A stretch of DNA of 18,554 nt from Sedimenticola sp. (GCA_027038775.1 JALWGP010000009.1:1-18554); one strand, 5' to 3'. Counted from the first letter of the stretch, positions 1-8,232 are shown. Notes: generated by a model not told the origin, from the letters alone. A program made the numbers and translations.

Positions 1-719
1 GCGTAGGCCGGGAGGTAGTCGAGCACCATCAGCGTCAGGTGGGGGAACCGCTTGCGCACCGTGCGCAGCCGCTCCTGCAGCCACTGCCTCTGTGCGGGAT
101 CCACCTCCGTATAGCGTTCCCCTGCCGGGTCCCAACCGCGGTAGAGTGACTCGACCGCCAGGCCGTTGATCTGCTGTCCCACCCGGTCGATCACCTCGAA
201 GCCGCGGTTGACGAAGATGGAGGCTTCGGGAAACTCCCGCCGTAGGCGGTGGATGAGCCTCACCAGTCCGTCCTGCTGGCGCTTGCGCTGCCTGTCGTCC
301 TCGGCGACGAGGAGGTGGCTGTCCAGGGTGTCCAGGAAGAATCCGCGGTAGCCCCGTTGCCACAGGGGCAGGAAGCGGCGTTCGAAGAGGAAATCCCGCC
401 ATCCCTGCGCGGAGAGATCCATGACCCTGCTGTTCCAGTCCGGGTTCTCGCCCAGCTGCCATGCCGGGTCGGTCTCGCCCGTCCACGGCCGCTCCTTCCC
501 CAGCTCGCCCACGCTCACGTAGGCGTACACGATCCGCCCCTCTGCCTGCAGCTCGCCGAGCAGGTCGCTGTCCACGTGCTCCGGTTCCACGACCAGGTGG
601 TGGAAATGGGCCAGCAGGTGGGCCGGTGGCCGTTCTCCGTAGAAGAAGGCGACCGACTCTTCCGCCGCCGAAGGGTGGGCGAGGATGAGGCACAGGAGGA
701 GTGCCAGCCACCTGCTCAT
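1..719 (-). CDS. Exported GH114/PelA-like glycosidase, N-terminal part (runs off the window)
   Basis: Reading the minus strand from ATG at 719 gives 239 codons without a stop, leaving the window at base 1. The N-terminus is a Sec signal peptide: Arg4, a Leu-rich core, and a likely cut after Ala-Ala near residues 18-19. The rest matches the GH114 (endo-alpha-1,4-polygalactosaminidase) TIM barrel, which also forms the N-terminal domain of PelA-type bifunctional hydrolase/deacetylases. Visible motifs are AYVSVGE (66-72), a Trp-rich stretch around 79-107, GYRGFFLDTLDS (123-134, with acidic Asp130 and Asp133), FVNRGFE (169-175) and VESLYRGWD (189-197). PelA processes the cationic galactosaminoglycan Pel in the periplasm. 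Whether a deacetylase domain and pel genes follow cannot be seen here. The fold family is fairly sure. Membership of a Pel locus is inference. Confidence 0.75.
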   Translation of the reverse strand, partial: MSRWLALLLCLILAHPSAAEESVAFFYGERPPAHLLAHFHHLVVEPEHVDSDLLGELQAEGRIVYAYVSVGELGKERPWTGETDPAWQLGENPDWNSRVMDLSAQGWRDFLFERRFLPLWQRGYRGFFLDTLDSHLLVAEDDRQRKRQQDGLVRLIHRLRREFPEASIFVNRGFEVIDRVGQQINGLAVESLYRGWDPAGERYTEVDPAQRQWLQERLRTVRKRFPHLTLMVLDYLPAY

Positions 720-1010
720 GAGTGGTCGGCCGCCGGCCTGGTGTCCGGTAATGGAGGGTGGGGCATGTGAAGACCCTGCGTTACTGTTTCGCTCCTTGGC
801 ATGGAAGGGGAGAAGGATCAGGAAAAACAGAAGGCAATGTTCCAAAGCTAGATTTTACATGAATGGAGGAACTTTTCCGTTTGGTGTGAGGCGCCTGAAA
901 AAGGCCGTTTTTCGCCGGGGGAGAGGATGTGAGCTGCCGCACAGAATGGGGGCGGAGGCTCTCTTATAGTTTTTTCAACCCCCCCATTTCCATGGCGCTG
1001 GTCAGGACCC
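720..1010. other. Divergent intergenic region, 291 bp
   Basis: This gap separates the minus-strand GH114 gene from the plus-strand DUF1631 gene, so it should hold promoters for both. Bases 780-900 and 965-980 are clearly richer in A/T than the surrounding genes. A TATAGT hexamer at 965-970 could be a -10 box for the DUF1631 gene, but I see no convincing -35 in front of it. No RNA gene, repeat or clear small gene is visible. Confidence 0.4.
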
Positions 1011-3266
1011 ATGAACAAATCCTCCAAAGTCGTCTACCTCGAGAAGAACCAGCCTCAACACGGACCCGTGGTCAAGGCGGGACAGTACGGAGAAGTGGCC
1101 GGAACTTGCCGGGGCATTCTTTTCCAGACTCTCAACGAGGCGATCCGGGAGCTGTTCGTGCAGGTGGACGACGACCTCTACAAGCTCGCCGAGAATTCCA
1201 CCAGCAACACCCAGCAGACCATCTTTTTCGATGCCATGCGCAGCATCCGGCTGATGCAGAAACAGCTGGAGTCCGAATACCTGCAGATGATCGAGGATGC
1301 CTACCAGACCTTCTGGAACGGCGGCACCATCCTTTCGGCGAGGCTCGCCGAGAGCGACGGGGAACAGGCCCTTTCCCTGGTGGAGAAGGAAGAGCTGGAG
1401 GAGGAGCTGGCGGTCACCACCATGGTGGGCAAGGCCAACGACAACTGTCACCGGGAGCTGGCGGCGCTCAACACCAGGTTCATCCACATGCTCGGCAAGG
1501 GGGACCTGCCTCTCGAAGCCAATCCTGTGTCGCCGGCCATGCTGGCAATGGCCTTTCGCGAAGTGCTGACACAGTGGGAGGCGGAGCTGCTGGCGCGCAT
1601 CGTCGTCTACAAGTGCTTCGACCGTGTGGTGCTCTCGCGCATGGGCGCCTGCTACGAGACGATGAACCATTACCTGGCGGAGAACGGCGTTCTGCCGGAG
1701 CTGCGCCACGGCATCGTCGGCCGTTCGCGTTCCCGGGGCACCGGCCCGCGTGGCCAGGCCGGAGGGACCGGGGGTGCCGACGGCGTGGCTGCCGCACCGC
1801 CAGAGGAGGAGATGGCTGACCAGGTTCCGTCTCTCGAACAGATCTGGCAATACCTCCAGCAGCTCAGTGCGGCCTCGGTTATTCCCGCGCTGCCCCTGCC
1901 GGTGAATCCGGAACTGCCGGTCATGCCCAGGGCGGGCGTCATGGAGGCCCTCAGCCGGGTGCAGAACGAGGTGCTTTCCGACCAGGAACTGCAGGAGATG
2001 GATCTTGGGCTGCAGCAGGAGTTCATCCGGCAGCAGCTGGTTCTTGCGTTGAGCCGGAACGAGGAGGGCAGGGAGACGCATCGCGTGGGTGAGTCGGAGA
2101 AACAGACCATCGACGTGATCCTCGCGCTGTTCAACCACGTGCTGGATGACCCGAATCTCCCGGATGCCATGCGCGCACTGATCGGGCGCCTGCAGATTCC
2201 GGTGCTCAAGGCAGCCATCGCCGATTCCAGCTTCCTTCACAATGAAGCCCACCCCGCCAGAAGGCTCATCGATGAACTGGCCCAGGCGAGCATCGGTTGG
2301 CGGGACGATGGGGATCGCAGCGAAAAGAGCCTCTATTACCAGGTCAAGCACGCGGTCGAACGGATCGTTCACGAGTACGGCGAGGACATCGCGTTGTTCG
2401 AGGAGGTGCGGGCCGAGTTCGGCGCCTGGATGGCCCAGCGGGAACGCGTGAGGAAGATCCTGGAGGAACGCCTGGCGCAGGCGGTTTCCGGTGAAGAGCG
2501 GCTTACCGTCGCCAAGATCCAGGTGGAAGAGCTGTTCGAGAAGCTGCGGGTGGATGCATTGCCCGAGGCCGCGCAGAAGATTCTCACCGGGCCCTGGAAG
2601 AAATTGCTCACCATTCTCTGGCTGCGAGAAGGGGAAGAGGGGCAGAACTGGAAAAAGGCGGTGGAGATTGCCCGCCTGATGGAAAAATATCTCGGTGGTG
2701 GATCGCACGGTTTCCGACGTGAAGATCTGCTGGCGGAGATCCCGGAGATCATCGGCGGCCTGAAAAAAGGGTTTACCTACATCTCACTGGATCAGAAGAA
2801 GTCGGCCCGGTTGCTCAACGGCCTGCAAAGCTGTTTCATCGAGGCCCTGCGCCCGCTGCCTTCCAGGCCCGTCGTGGTCGGGGAGAAGGTGGAAAAGGAG
2901 GAGGCAGGCTCCCCCGTCGATGCCGGCGAGGAGAAACCCGGGCCCGAACCGGATGAATTCGATCGCAAGGTTGCGGGCATCAGCGAGGGTACCTGGGTTC
3001 GCCTGGCACCGGAAACGGGAGAGGGCGAGCCGATGGTCTGCAAGCTGGTCTGGCGCAGCAAATACACGGGTACCATGGTCTTCGTGGATGGCCAGGGCAA
3101 CAAGGCCGCTCAACTCAAGGAGGAGGCGTTGGCCGAGATGTTCCGGCAGGGGAGGGCCGGCCTGCTGAAAGACGCCCAGGCACCGCTCATCGACCGGGCC
3201 ATTCGCAAGATGATGCGGGTATTGAATGCCGAAATCGTGGGATTGCGGCTGAAGATGGCGGACTGA
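1011..3266 (+). CDS. DUF1631 family protein
   Basis: This 751-residue protein matches the DUF1631 family (sometimes misannotated as thymidine phosphorylase) of beta- and gammaproteobacteria. Its biochemical role is not established. It is soluble, with no signal peptide or membrane segment. The N-terminal part (about 25-235) is helical and includes the family-like FFDAMRSIRLMQKQLES segment near residues 72-88. A Gly/Arg/Ala-rich, probably disordered linker follows (about 237-275). A long helical part comes next. The C-terminus, about residues 660-751, resembles a PilZ-like beta barrel (GTWVRL, then KLVWRSKYTGTMVFVDGQG), which is typical of this family. The start ATG has AGGA about 6 bases upstream. 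It converges on bamE with a 20-bp gap and stands alone as a transcription unit. Family assignment is likely; a nucleotide-signalling role would be inference. Confidence 0.8.
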   Translation: MNKSSKVVYLEKNQPQHGPVVKAGQYGEVAGTCRGILFQTLNEAIRELFVQVDDDLYKLAENSTSNTQQTIFFDAMRSIRLMQKQLESEYLQMIEDAYQTFWNGGTILSARLAESDGEQALSLVEKEELEEELAVTTMVGKANDNCHRELAALNTRFIHMLGKGDLPLEANPVSPAMLAMAFREVLTQWEAELLARIVVYKCFDRVVLSRMGACYETMNHYLAENGVLPELRHGIVGRSRSRGTGPRGQAGGTGGADGVAAAPPEEEMADQVPSLEQIWQYLQQLSAASVIPALPLPVNPELPVMPRAGVMEALSRVQNEVLSDQELQEMDLGLQQEFIRQQLVLALSRNEEGRETHRVGESEKQTIDVILALFNHVLDDPNLPDAMRALIGRLQIPVLKAAIADSSFLHNEAHPARRLIDELAQASIGWRDDGDRSEKSLYYQVKHAVERIVHEYGEDIALFEEVRAEFGAWMAQRERVRKILEERLAQAVSGEERLTVAKIQVEELFEKLRVDALPEAAQKILTGPWKKLLTILWLREGEEGQNWKKAVEIARLMEKYLGGGSHGFRREDLLAEIPEIIGGLKKGFTYISLDQKKSARLLNGLQSCFIEALRPLPSRPVVVGEKVEKEEAGSPVDAGEEKPGPEPDEFDRKVAGISEGTWVRLAPETGEGEPMVCKLVWRSKYTGTMVFVDGQGNKAAQLKEEALAEMFRQGRAGLLKDAQAPLIDRAIRKMMRVLNAEIVGLRLKMAD

Positions 3267-3286
3267 GCCCCTGGGTTGGCCGCGTC

Positions 3287-3895
3287 TTACTCCCCATCCG
3301 GGGGTGAAGAAGATGCATCGCCATTCGGCGCGGGAGAATTCTCTTCCGGCGCCTTTGCGTCGCTCCCGGCTTCGGTTTCGCTATCCGCCGTCAGGGCCTC
3401 CAGTCCCACGGTTTCCACCAGCTGTTCGAAGAGGGTGCGCGGCGGAGGCTGCCAGTCGGGCACCGTGATCACGTCCTCGGTCTTTTCAGGTGCGCCTTTC
3501 CCTTCGATCGGTGGCAGGGGCTGGTAGTCTCCCGAGATGCGCACGAGCCGATCGTTCTCGTCGAAATAGAGGGTCAGCCGTTTTTCCAGCTCGATCTGGC
3601 CGATGCCCACCCCGTAGTAGTAGTCCCAGCGGTTGTCGTGAAAGAGGTCCTGCAGCAGGGCGGTGCCCATCACCAGCTCGACCTGCTTCTTGTGCATGCC
3701 GGGCTGCAGTCGGTTGACATTGTCCTGGGTGATGAGGTTGCCCTGGATGATGAGCGGGCGATGGACGAAGGGGAGTCTCTCCAGGGAGCGGGGGATCACG
3801 TCGCCGAACAGGTCCCAGCTGTCCTTGTCGATGTCGATGCTGCTGCAGCCGGCCAGAGTTGCACCGAGAGCAATGGAAATGAGAAGCTTACGCAT
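3287..3895 (-). CDS. bamE: Outer membrane protein assembly factor BamE (OmlA/SmpA) lipoprotein
   Basis: BamE is the small lipoprotein of the BAM complex that inserts beta-barrel proteins into the outer membrane. The start is placed at the internal Met (3895) because it gives a proper lipoprotein signal: Arg2-Lys3, a hydrophobic core, and lipobox LAGC with the lipidated Cys17. Ser18 at +2 predicts outer-membrane sorting. The upstream in-frame Met at 3934 would put 13 polar residues before the signal. The BamE core spans about residues 38-120 and includes QGNLITQDNVNRLQPGM and a WDYYYGVG strand. The protein is 202 residues, against about 113 in E. coli and about 176 in Pseudomonas. The extra length is a Pro/Glu/Asp/Ser-rich tail, probably disordered. 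It diverges from fur across 87 bp, the conserved omlA-fur arrangement. Confidence 0.93.
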   Translation of the reverse strand: MRKLLISIALGATLAGCSSIDIDKDSWDLFGDVIPRSLERLPFVHRPLIIQGNLITQDNVNRLQPGMHKKQVELVMGTALLQDLFHDNRWDYYYGVGIGQIELEKRLTLYFDENDRLVRISGDYQPLPPIEGKGAPEKTEDVITVPDWQPPPRTLFEQLVETVGLEALTADSETEAGSDAKAPEENSPAPNGDASSSPPDGE

Positions 3896-3982
3896 TGGCG
3901 TGTTCCGGGGTCTCCCTGTAGACTCTGGCGGCACATGATAGCGGATTCCGTTTCCGGCGGCATCCGCACCGGGAGGGAGTGA

Positions 3983-4411
3983 ATGGAGAAACAGGTCATC
4001 CGAAAGGCGGGGCTCAAGGTGACGCTGCCGCGCATGAAGATCCTAGAGATCCTGGAACAGAGCCCGCTGCGCCACATGACCGCGGAGGACGTCTACAAGG
4101 AGCTTCTGGCCAGGGACGAGGACATCGGCCTGGCCACCGTCTACCGCGTGCTCACCCAGTTCGAGGCGGCCGGGCTGGTGGAGCGTCACCACTTCGAGGG
4201 CGGGCAGGCGGTTTTCGAGCTCAACCGCGGCGAGCACCACGACCACCTCGTCTGCCTTGATTGCGGCAAGGTCGAGGAGTTCGTGGACAAGACCATCGAG
4301 GGCTGCCAGGAGAAGATCGCGAAGAACCACGGTTTCCGCATCCGCGACCATGCCCTCATCATCTACGGGGAGTGCCTCGACCCCAACTGTCCCAACCGCG
4401 AGAAGGAGTAG
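3983..4411 (+). CDS. fur: Ferric uptake regulator Fur
   Basis: Fur is the iron-responsive repressor: Fe(II)-loaded dimers bind Fur boxes and shut down iron uptake genes. The 142-residue length is typical. The N-terminal winged helix includes GLKVTLPRMKILEIL (10-24) and the recognition region DIGLATVYRVLTQFEAAGLV (47-66). The dimerization domain carries the His-rich metal motif HHDHLVCLDCGKV (85-97), with Cys91 and Cys94. A second Cys pair at 131 and 136 completes the structural zinc site found in canonical Fur. Glu79 and His88/His123 fit the regulatory metal sites. The ATG has a GGGAGG-type ribosome site just upstream. It diverges from bamE and converges on recN with a 15-bp gap. I see no convincing 19-bp Fur box in the upstream 87 bp, so autoregulation is not shown by the sequence. 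Confidence 0.97.
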   Translation: MEKQVIRKAGLKVTLPRMKILEILEQSPLRHMTAEDVYKELLARDEDIGLATVYRVLTQFEAAGLVERHHFEGGQAVFELNRGEHHDHLVCLDCGKVEEFVDKTIEGCQEKIAKNHGFRIRDHALIIYGECLDPNCPNREKE

Positions 4412-4426
4412 GCGGAGAAGGAGGCG

Positions 4427-6091
4427 TTACGATCCCACCATCTCCTCCGCGTGAGCCAGGGTCTGGCGGGTGATGCGGCTGCCCCCCACCATGCGCGCGA
4501 TCTCCCGGATCCGTTCCTCCCGGCCCAGGGGGAGGATGCGAGTGCGGGCCGTTCCCTTCCTTCTCTCCTTGACCACCCTCAGGTGGTGGTTGGCTTGGGC
4601 CGCCACCTGGGCGAGATGGGTCACGCAGAAGACCTGGCGCGACTCGCCCAGCCGGTGCAGCAGGCGGCCCACGGTCTCGGCCACGGCGCCGCCGATGCCC
4701 ACGTCCACCTCGTCGAAGACCAGGGTGGGCACCTCATCCAGTCCGGCGGTGGTCACCTGGATGGCCAGGCTCAGCCTCGAAAGCTCTCCGCCGGAGGCCA
4801 CCCGGGCGAGGGGCGCCGGTGCCTGTCCCGGGTTGGTGGCGACCAGGAAGCCGACCCGGTCCAGGCCGCTGGCCGTCCCTTCCTCCCGTGGCAGGGGGGT
4901 CACCTCGATTTCGAAGCGTCCGCCCTCCATGGCCAGCTGCTGCATGCTCTCGGTGAGGTGCCGGGCGAGCGCCCGGGCGGCCTGCCGGCGGCTCTCGCTC
5001 AGCCTGGCGCAGGCGGCGAGGTAGGCCGCTTCGGCCGATGCCGCTTCCTGCTCCAGGGCAGCCAGTTCCTGGTCCGCGTTTTCCAGCCGTTCCAGCTCTT
5101 CTCGCAGTTTTTCCAGCAGCGCCGGCAGCGCCTCCGGTTCCACGCGGTGCTTGCGCGCCAGGTCGTGGATGCGGCCGAGCATCCCGTCCACCTCCGCCAG
5201 CCGGGCGGGGTCGGGCTCGATGCCGCCACTAAACTCGCGCACCAGCGCCACGGCCTCCTCCACCTGGATGCGGGCGCTCTCCAGCAGTTCCACCGCCGGC
5301 GCCAGCTCGGGCGCCGTTTCCGCCGCCAGCCGCTCGGCCTCCAGCGCGGCCCGGCCGAGGAGATCCTGCGCGGCGGGCTCCTCTTCGTGGAGCAGCGCCA
5401 GCAGCCGGCCGGTGGCGGCGAGCAGTTCCTCGGCGCCGGCCAGGCGGCGCTGCTCCCGCTCCAGTGCGTCCAGCTGCTCCGCGTCGGCCGCCAGCTGTTC
5501 CAGCTCCTGCAGCTGGAAGCGGAGGTAGTCGATGCGCTGGTCGCGTTCCCCGGCCTGTTGTCGCAGCGTTTCCAGCCGCCTGTCAGCGTGGCGCCACCCG
5601 GTGAAGTAGCCACGCACCTCCTCGACGAGGGCGGCGTGCCCGGCCCAGGCGTCGAGCAGCTCCCGCTGCACGGCCGGGCGCAGCAGCCGCTGGTGCTCGT
5701 GCTGGCCGTGGATCTCCACCAGCCGCTCGCCCAGTTCCCGGAGCAGCTGCTGGGGAACCGGTCGGCCGTTGATGAAAGCGCGGGAGCGGCCGTTGCGGGA
5801 GAGCACCCGGCGCAGGATGCACTCGTCGTCCGCGGCCAGGGCCTGTTCCTCGAGCCAGGCCCGCGCGGCAGGCTGGCGGGAGGGGTCGAAGACGGCGTTC
5901 ACCTCGGCCTCGTCGCAGCCGGGACGGATCAGCGCCTTGTCGGCTTTGGCGCCCAGCGCCAGGGCGAGGGCGTCCACCAGGATCGACTTGCCGGCACCGG
6001 TCTCGCCGGTGAGCGCGGTCATGCCGTCGCCCAGATCGAGTGCCAGCTCCTCCACCACCACCAGGTTGCGCACCTGGAGATGTTGCAGCAT
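4427..6091 (-). CDS. recN: DNA repair protein RecN
   Basis: RecN is an SMC-like ATPase acting in recombinational repair of double-strand breaks. The 554-residue product is close to the E. coli length of 553. Walker A is GETGAGKS at 29-36. Two long Glu/Leu/Arg-rich coiled-coil arms occupy the middle (about 150-380). The C-terminal half of the ATPase head has the ABC signature ASGGELSRLSLAI and Walker B LVFDEVDVGIGG, followed by a CVTHLAQVA switch-His motif. The ATG at 6091 overlaps the nadK stop (TGATG), so the two genes are probably translationally coupled. The minus-strand frame stays open far upstream inside nadK, but the RecN family start and the overlap fix this ATG. No LexA box is visible close upstream. 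Confidence 0.97.
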   Translation of the reverse strand: MLQHLQVRNLVVVEELALDLGDGMTALTGETGAGKSILVDALALALGAKADKALIRPGCDEAEVNAVFDPSRQPAARAWLEEQALAADDECILRRVLSRNGRSRAFINGRPVPQQLLRELGERLVEIHGQHEHQRLLRPAVQRELLDAWAGHAALVEEVRGYFTGWRHADRRLETLRQQAGERDQRIDYLRFQLQELEQLAADAEQLDALEREQRRLAGAEELLAATGRLLALLHEEEPAAQDLLGRAALEAERLAAETAPELAPAVELLESARIQVEEAVALVREFSGGIEPDPARLAEVDGMLGRIHDLARKHRVEPEALPALLEKLREELERLENADQELAALEQEAASAEAAYLAACARLSESRRQAARALARHLTESMQQLAMEGGRFEIEVTPLPREEGTASGLDRVGFLVATNPGQAPAPLARVASGGELSRLSLAIQVTTAGLDEVPTLVFDEVDVGIGGAVAETVGRLLHRLGESRQVFCVTHLAQVAAQANHHLRVVKERRKGTARTRILPLGREERIREIARMVGGSRITRQTLAHAEEMVGS

Positions 6092-6978
6092 CAGGGATGT
6101 CCTCCCCAGCCCAGTTTGGCGCGCAACAGGTCGAAGTGGTCGTGGTCCCGGGGGTGGAACAGGCGGATGGGTTGCGGATGCTTGCGCACCACCAGCTTCT
6201 CCCCGTCTTCCAGGCGCAGGCTGGTCTGGCCGTCGCAGGTGATGCGCACGTGCTTGTGGTCGGTGCGTCCGCTGGTGTCGACGACCACCTCGCTGTCGCC
6301 GTGGACGACGATGGGGCGGTTGCTCAGCCGGTGGGGGCAGATGGGCACCAGCACCATGGCGTCCAGGTCGGGCTGCAGCAGGGGACCGCCGCCGGAGAGG
6401 GCGTAGGCGGTGGAGCCGGTGGGCGTGGAGATGATGATGCCATCGGAGCGCTGGGAGTCGACGTAGTGGCCGTCCACCCAGGTTTCGAACTCGATCATGC
6501 GGGCGATGTTCCACTTGTGCAGCACCACGTCGTTCAGCGCCAGCCGACGGTGACGGTCGCCGATGCGGGCTTCCAGCAGGAAGCGGCGGTCCTCGATGTA
6601 ATCTCCCTGCAGGATGGCGTCCAGTGCCGAGACCATCTGCTCCGGGGAGATGTCCACCAGGAAGCCGAGGCGGCCGAGGTTGACGCCCACCAGGGGAATG
6701 TCCTGGTCCACGAGCTCCCGGGCGGCACGCAGGAAGCTGCCGTCGCCGCCCACCACCACGGCCAGGTCGCACCGCTCTGCCAGCCGTTCCACGGGTATGC
6801 CCTGCTCCTCCAGCTCCAGCGCCACGGCGGCGCTGGGGGAGAGCAGCACCTCGAGGCCCCGCTCGATGAGGTGGACCCGCAGCGCGGCCAGGGTGGGCAC
6901 CAGGGCGCTGTCCCCGGGCTTGGCGAAGAGCCCGATGCGCTGGAAGCGGGCATTGAAATCGGACACCGGGAAACCCAT
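6091..6978 (-). CDS. nadK: NAD kinase
   Basis: NAD kinase phosphorylates NAD to NADP, using ATP (or polyphosphate in some species). The family signatures are clear: GGDGSFLRAAREL, with the GGDG motif at 77-80, then VGVNLGRLGFLVD, a LNDVVLHK segment, and SDGIIISTPTGSTAYALSGGGP with the Gly-rich nucleotide loop. The chosen start gives 295 residues (E. coli 292), with the N-terminal strand QRIGLFAKP aligned as expected. An in-frame ATG at 6990 adds only four residues, and another at 7071 would add a non-family extension across the promoter region. It leads a two-gene nadK-recN unit and is divergent from hrcA. No strong Shine-Dalgarno is visible before either close start, so the exact start is uncertain by four codons. 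Confidence 0.95.
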   Translation of the reverse strand: MGFPVSDFNARFQRIGLFAKPGDSALVPTLAALRVHLIERGLEVLLSPSAAVALELEEQGIPVERLAERCDLAVVVGGDGSFLRAARELVDQDIPLVGVNLGRLGFLVDISPEQMVSALDAILQGDYIEDRRFLLEARIGDRHRRLALNDVVLHKWNIARMIEFETWVDGHYVDSQRSDGIIISTPTGSTAYALSGGGPLLQPDLDAMVLVPICPHRLSNRPIVVHGDSEVVVDTSGRTDHKHVRITCDGQTSLRLEDGEKLVVRKHPQPIRLFHPRDHDHFDLLRAKLGWGGHP

Positions 6979-7099
6979 CTTATAAAGCATAAAATTGCGT
7001 ACAAGATAACATCCGGCGTAAAAAAGAAAAGGGGCCTTCCGGTTCCCGTTTATAATTGGCGCGCCCGCCATGGGCCTGCGTATCTTCCCGGTTCAGACC
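6979..7099. promoter_or_regulatory. Divergent nadK/hrcA promoter region
   Basis: This 121-bp gap is much richer in A/T (6980-7060) than its surroundings and lies between two divergent starts. On the plus strand TATAAT at 7051-7056 is a perfect -10 hexamer 44 bp before the preferred hrcA start, but there is no good -35 at 16-18 bp. On the minus strand TTGTAC and TATAAG-like sequences lie just before nadK, with poor spacing. I see no CIRCE inverted repeat and no sigma-32 promoter here. Confidence 0.4.
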
Positions 7100-8140
7100 A
7101 TGAGTGCGAAACCCGAGCTCACAGATCGAGCGAGACATTTCCTCAAGGTGCTCATCGAGCGGTACATCCGCGACGGGCAGCCCGTGGGCTCGCGTACCCT
7201 GGCGAAGGACGCCGACCTGGACCTGAGCCCGGCCACCATCCGTAACGTGATGGCCGACCTGGAGGAAATGGGCCTGGTCACCTCTCCTCACACCTCGGCG
7301 GGAAGGGTGCCCACGGTGCTGGGTTACCGCTTCTTCGTCGATTCGCTCATCTCCATCCGCCCGCTGGACGAGGAGTACATCCACCGCCTGCGGGACCAGC
7401 TGGGCGGCGATGAGGCGCCCCAGCACCTGGTGGAGAGCGCCTCGCGCCTGCTTGCCGGCATCACCCACATGGCGGGGGTGGTGATGGTTCCGCGCCAGGA
7501 GCGGGTGTTGATCCGGGAGCTGCAGTTCATCCACCTCTCCAACACCCGTGTGCTGGCCATCCTGGTCACCAGCCAGGGCGAGGTGCTCAACCGCATCGTG
7601 GAGACCTCGCGGGTCTTCTCGCGCGCCGAACTGGAGCAGGCCAGCCGCTTCATCAACGAGCACTATGCCGGCCACGACCTGGAGACCATCAAGCAGCGCA
7701 TCGTGCAGGAGATGACCCAGCACCGGCGGGACATGGACCGGCTCATGGAAGAGGCGCTCACCATCGCCGACCGGGCGCTGCAGGTGGAGCCGGGCGAGGA
7801 CGACTTCGTGGTCACCGGCCAGACCAATCTCATGGATTTCGACGAGCTGGCCCAGCTGGACCGCATTAAGGAGCTGTTCGAGGCCTTCTCCGAGAAGCAG
7901 GAGATCCTGCACCTGCTGGAGCGCTGTTCCCAGGCCCAGGGAGTGCAGCTCTTCATCGGTGAGGAGTCGGGCTACGGTCCGCTCGAGAAGTGCAGCGTGG
8001 TCACCTCGCCCTACACGGTGGACGACCAGGTGGTGGGGGTGCTGGGCGTCATCGGCCCCACGCGCATGGCCTACGATCGGGTCATTCCCTTGGTGGACGT
8101 CACCGCCAGGTTGCTGGGAGCCGCCTTGAAATCGGGCTGA
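7100..8140 (+). CDS. hrcA: Heat-inducible transcriptional repressor HrcA
   Basis: HrcA represses heat-shock genes by binding the CIRCE operator, and its folding depends on GroEL. The N-terminal winged helix (about 1-75) reads RARHFLKVLIERYIRDGQPV, then SPATIRNVMADLEEMGLV, then PHTSAGRVPTVLGYRFFVD, all family hallmarks. GAF-like and inserted dimerization regions follow, ending with the typical GVLGVIGPTRMAYDRVIPLV. The start at 7100 gives 346 residues, the usual size. An in-frame ATG at 7070 would add ten residues and leave almost no leader after the TATAAT box. It heads the hrcA-grpE-dnaK-dnaJ cluster. Most enterobacteria and Pseudomonas lack hrcA and rely on sigma-32. Its presence with RpoH-type promoters downstream implies dual control in this lineage. 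Confidence 0.97.
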   Translation: MSAKPELTDRARHFLKVLIERYIRDGQPVGSRTLAKDADLDLSPATIRNVMADLEEMGLVTSPHTSAGRVPTVLGYRFFVDSLISIRPLDEEYIHRLRDQLGGDEAPQHLVESASRLLAGITHMAGVVMVPRQERVLIRELQFIHLSNTRVLAILVTSQGEVLNRIVETSRVFSRAELEQASRFINEHYAGHDLETIKQRIVQEMTQHRRDMDRLMEEALTIADRALQVEPGEDDFVVTGQTNLMDFDELAQLDRIKELFEAFSEKQEILHLLERCSQAQGVQLFIGEESGYGPLEKCSVVTSPYTVDDQVVGVLGVIGPTRMAYDRVIPLVDVTARLLGAALKSG

Positions 8141-8152
8141 AAGCCCCCATCT
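8125..8152 (+). promoter_or_regulatory. Sigma-32 (RpoH) promoter upstream of grpE
   Basis: The -35 box CTTGAAA (8125-8131) and the -10 box CCCCATCT (8145-8152) are separated by 13 bp. Both match the heat-shock sigma-32 consensus (CTTGAAA, about 13-14 bp, CCCCATNT). The -35 lies inside the last codons of hrcA, and the -10 begins five bases after its stop. Transcription would start near 8159-8162, giving a grpE leader of roughly 70 nt. Confidence 0.85.
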
Positions 8153-8177
8153 GAGGGCCGGTCATCCCCTGGAACAA

Positions 8178-8190
8178 CCGGGTTTCCCGG
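8178..8190 (+). other. Small hairpin in the grpE leader
   Basis: CCGGG-TTT-CCCGG forms a perfect 5-bp stem with a 3-nt loop inside the predicted grpE 5' leader. It has no following T-tract, so it is not a standard terminator. A structural or regulatory role is possible but unproven. Confidence 0.35.
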
Positions 8191-8232
8191 AGTGTCGGGA
8201 GAGAATTCCATTACTTGACAGAGGCTTGGAGA

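Noticed and set aside
858..969. Small open frame upstream of the DUF1631 gene
   Set aside because: It is Arg-rich, has no good ribosome site and no similarity that I recognise, and it lies in the likely promoter region.
1002..2708. 568-codon open frame antisense to the DUF1631 gene
   Set aside because: No recognisable motifs, and the composition is that of an antisense shadow. The plus-strand gene has family similarity along its length.
3281..3310. Terminator between the DUF1631 gene and bamE
   Set aside because: Only a short CCCC/GGGG pairing inside the bamE end is visible, without a T-tract on either strand.
3896..3982. Possible Fur box between bamE and fur
   Set aside because: An ATGATA hexamer is present, but no 19-bp inverted GATAAT pattern can be built around it.
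4451..6406. 651-codon plus-strand open frame opposite recN and part of nadK
   Set aside because: recN and nadK show all catalytic motifs on the minus strand. The opposite frame has none.
6092..6772. N-terminal extension of recN into nadK
   Set aside because: The frame is open upstream of 6091 but encodes Arg/Pro-rich shadow sequence. The RecN family starts at the ATG overlapping the nadK stop.
7101..7109. CIRCE half-site (GAGTGCGAA) at the hrcA start
   Set aside because: The left arm TTAGCACTC is absent nine bases upstream, and the match lies in coding sequence (Met-Ser-Ala-Lys).
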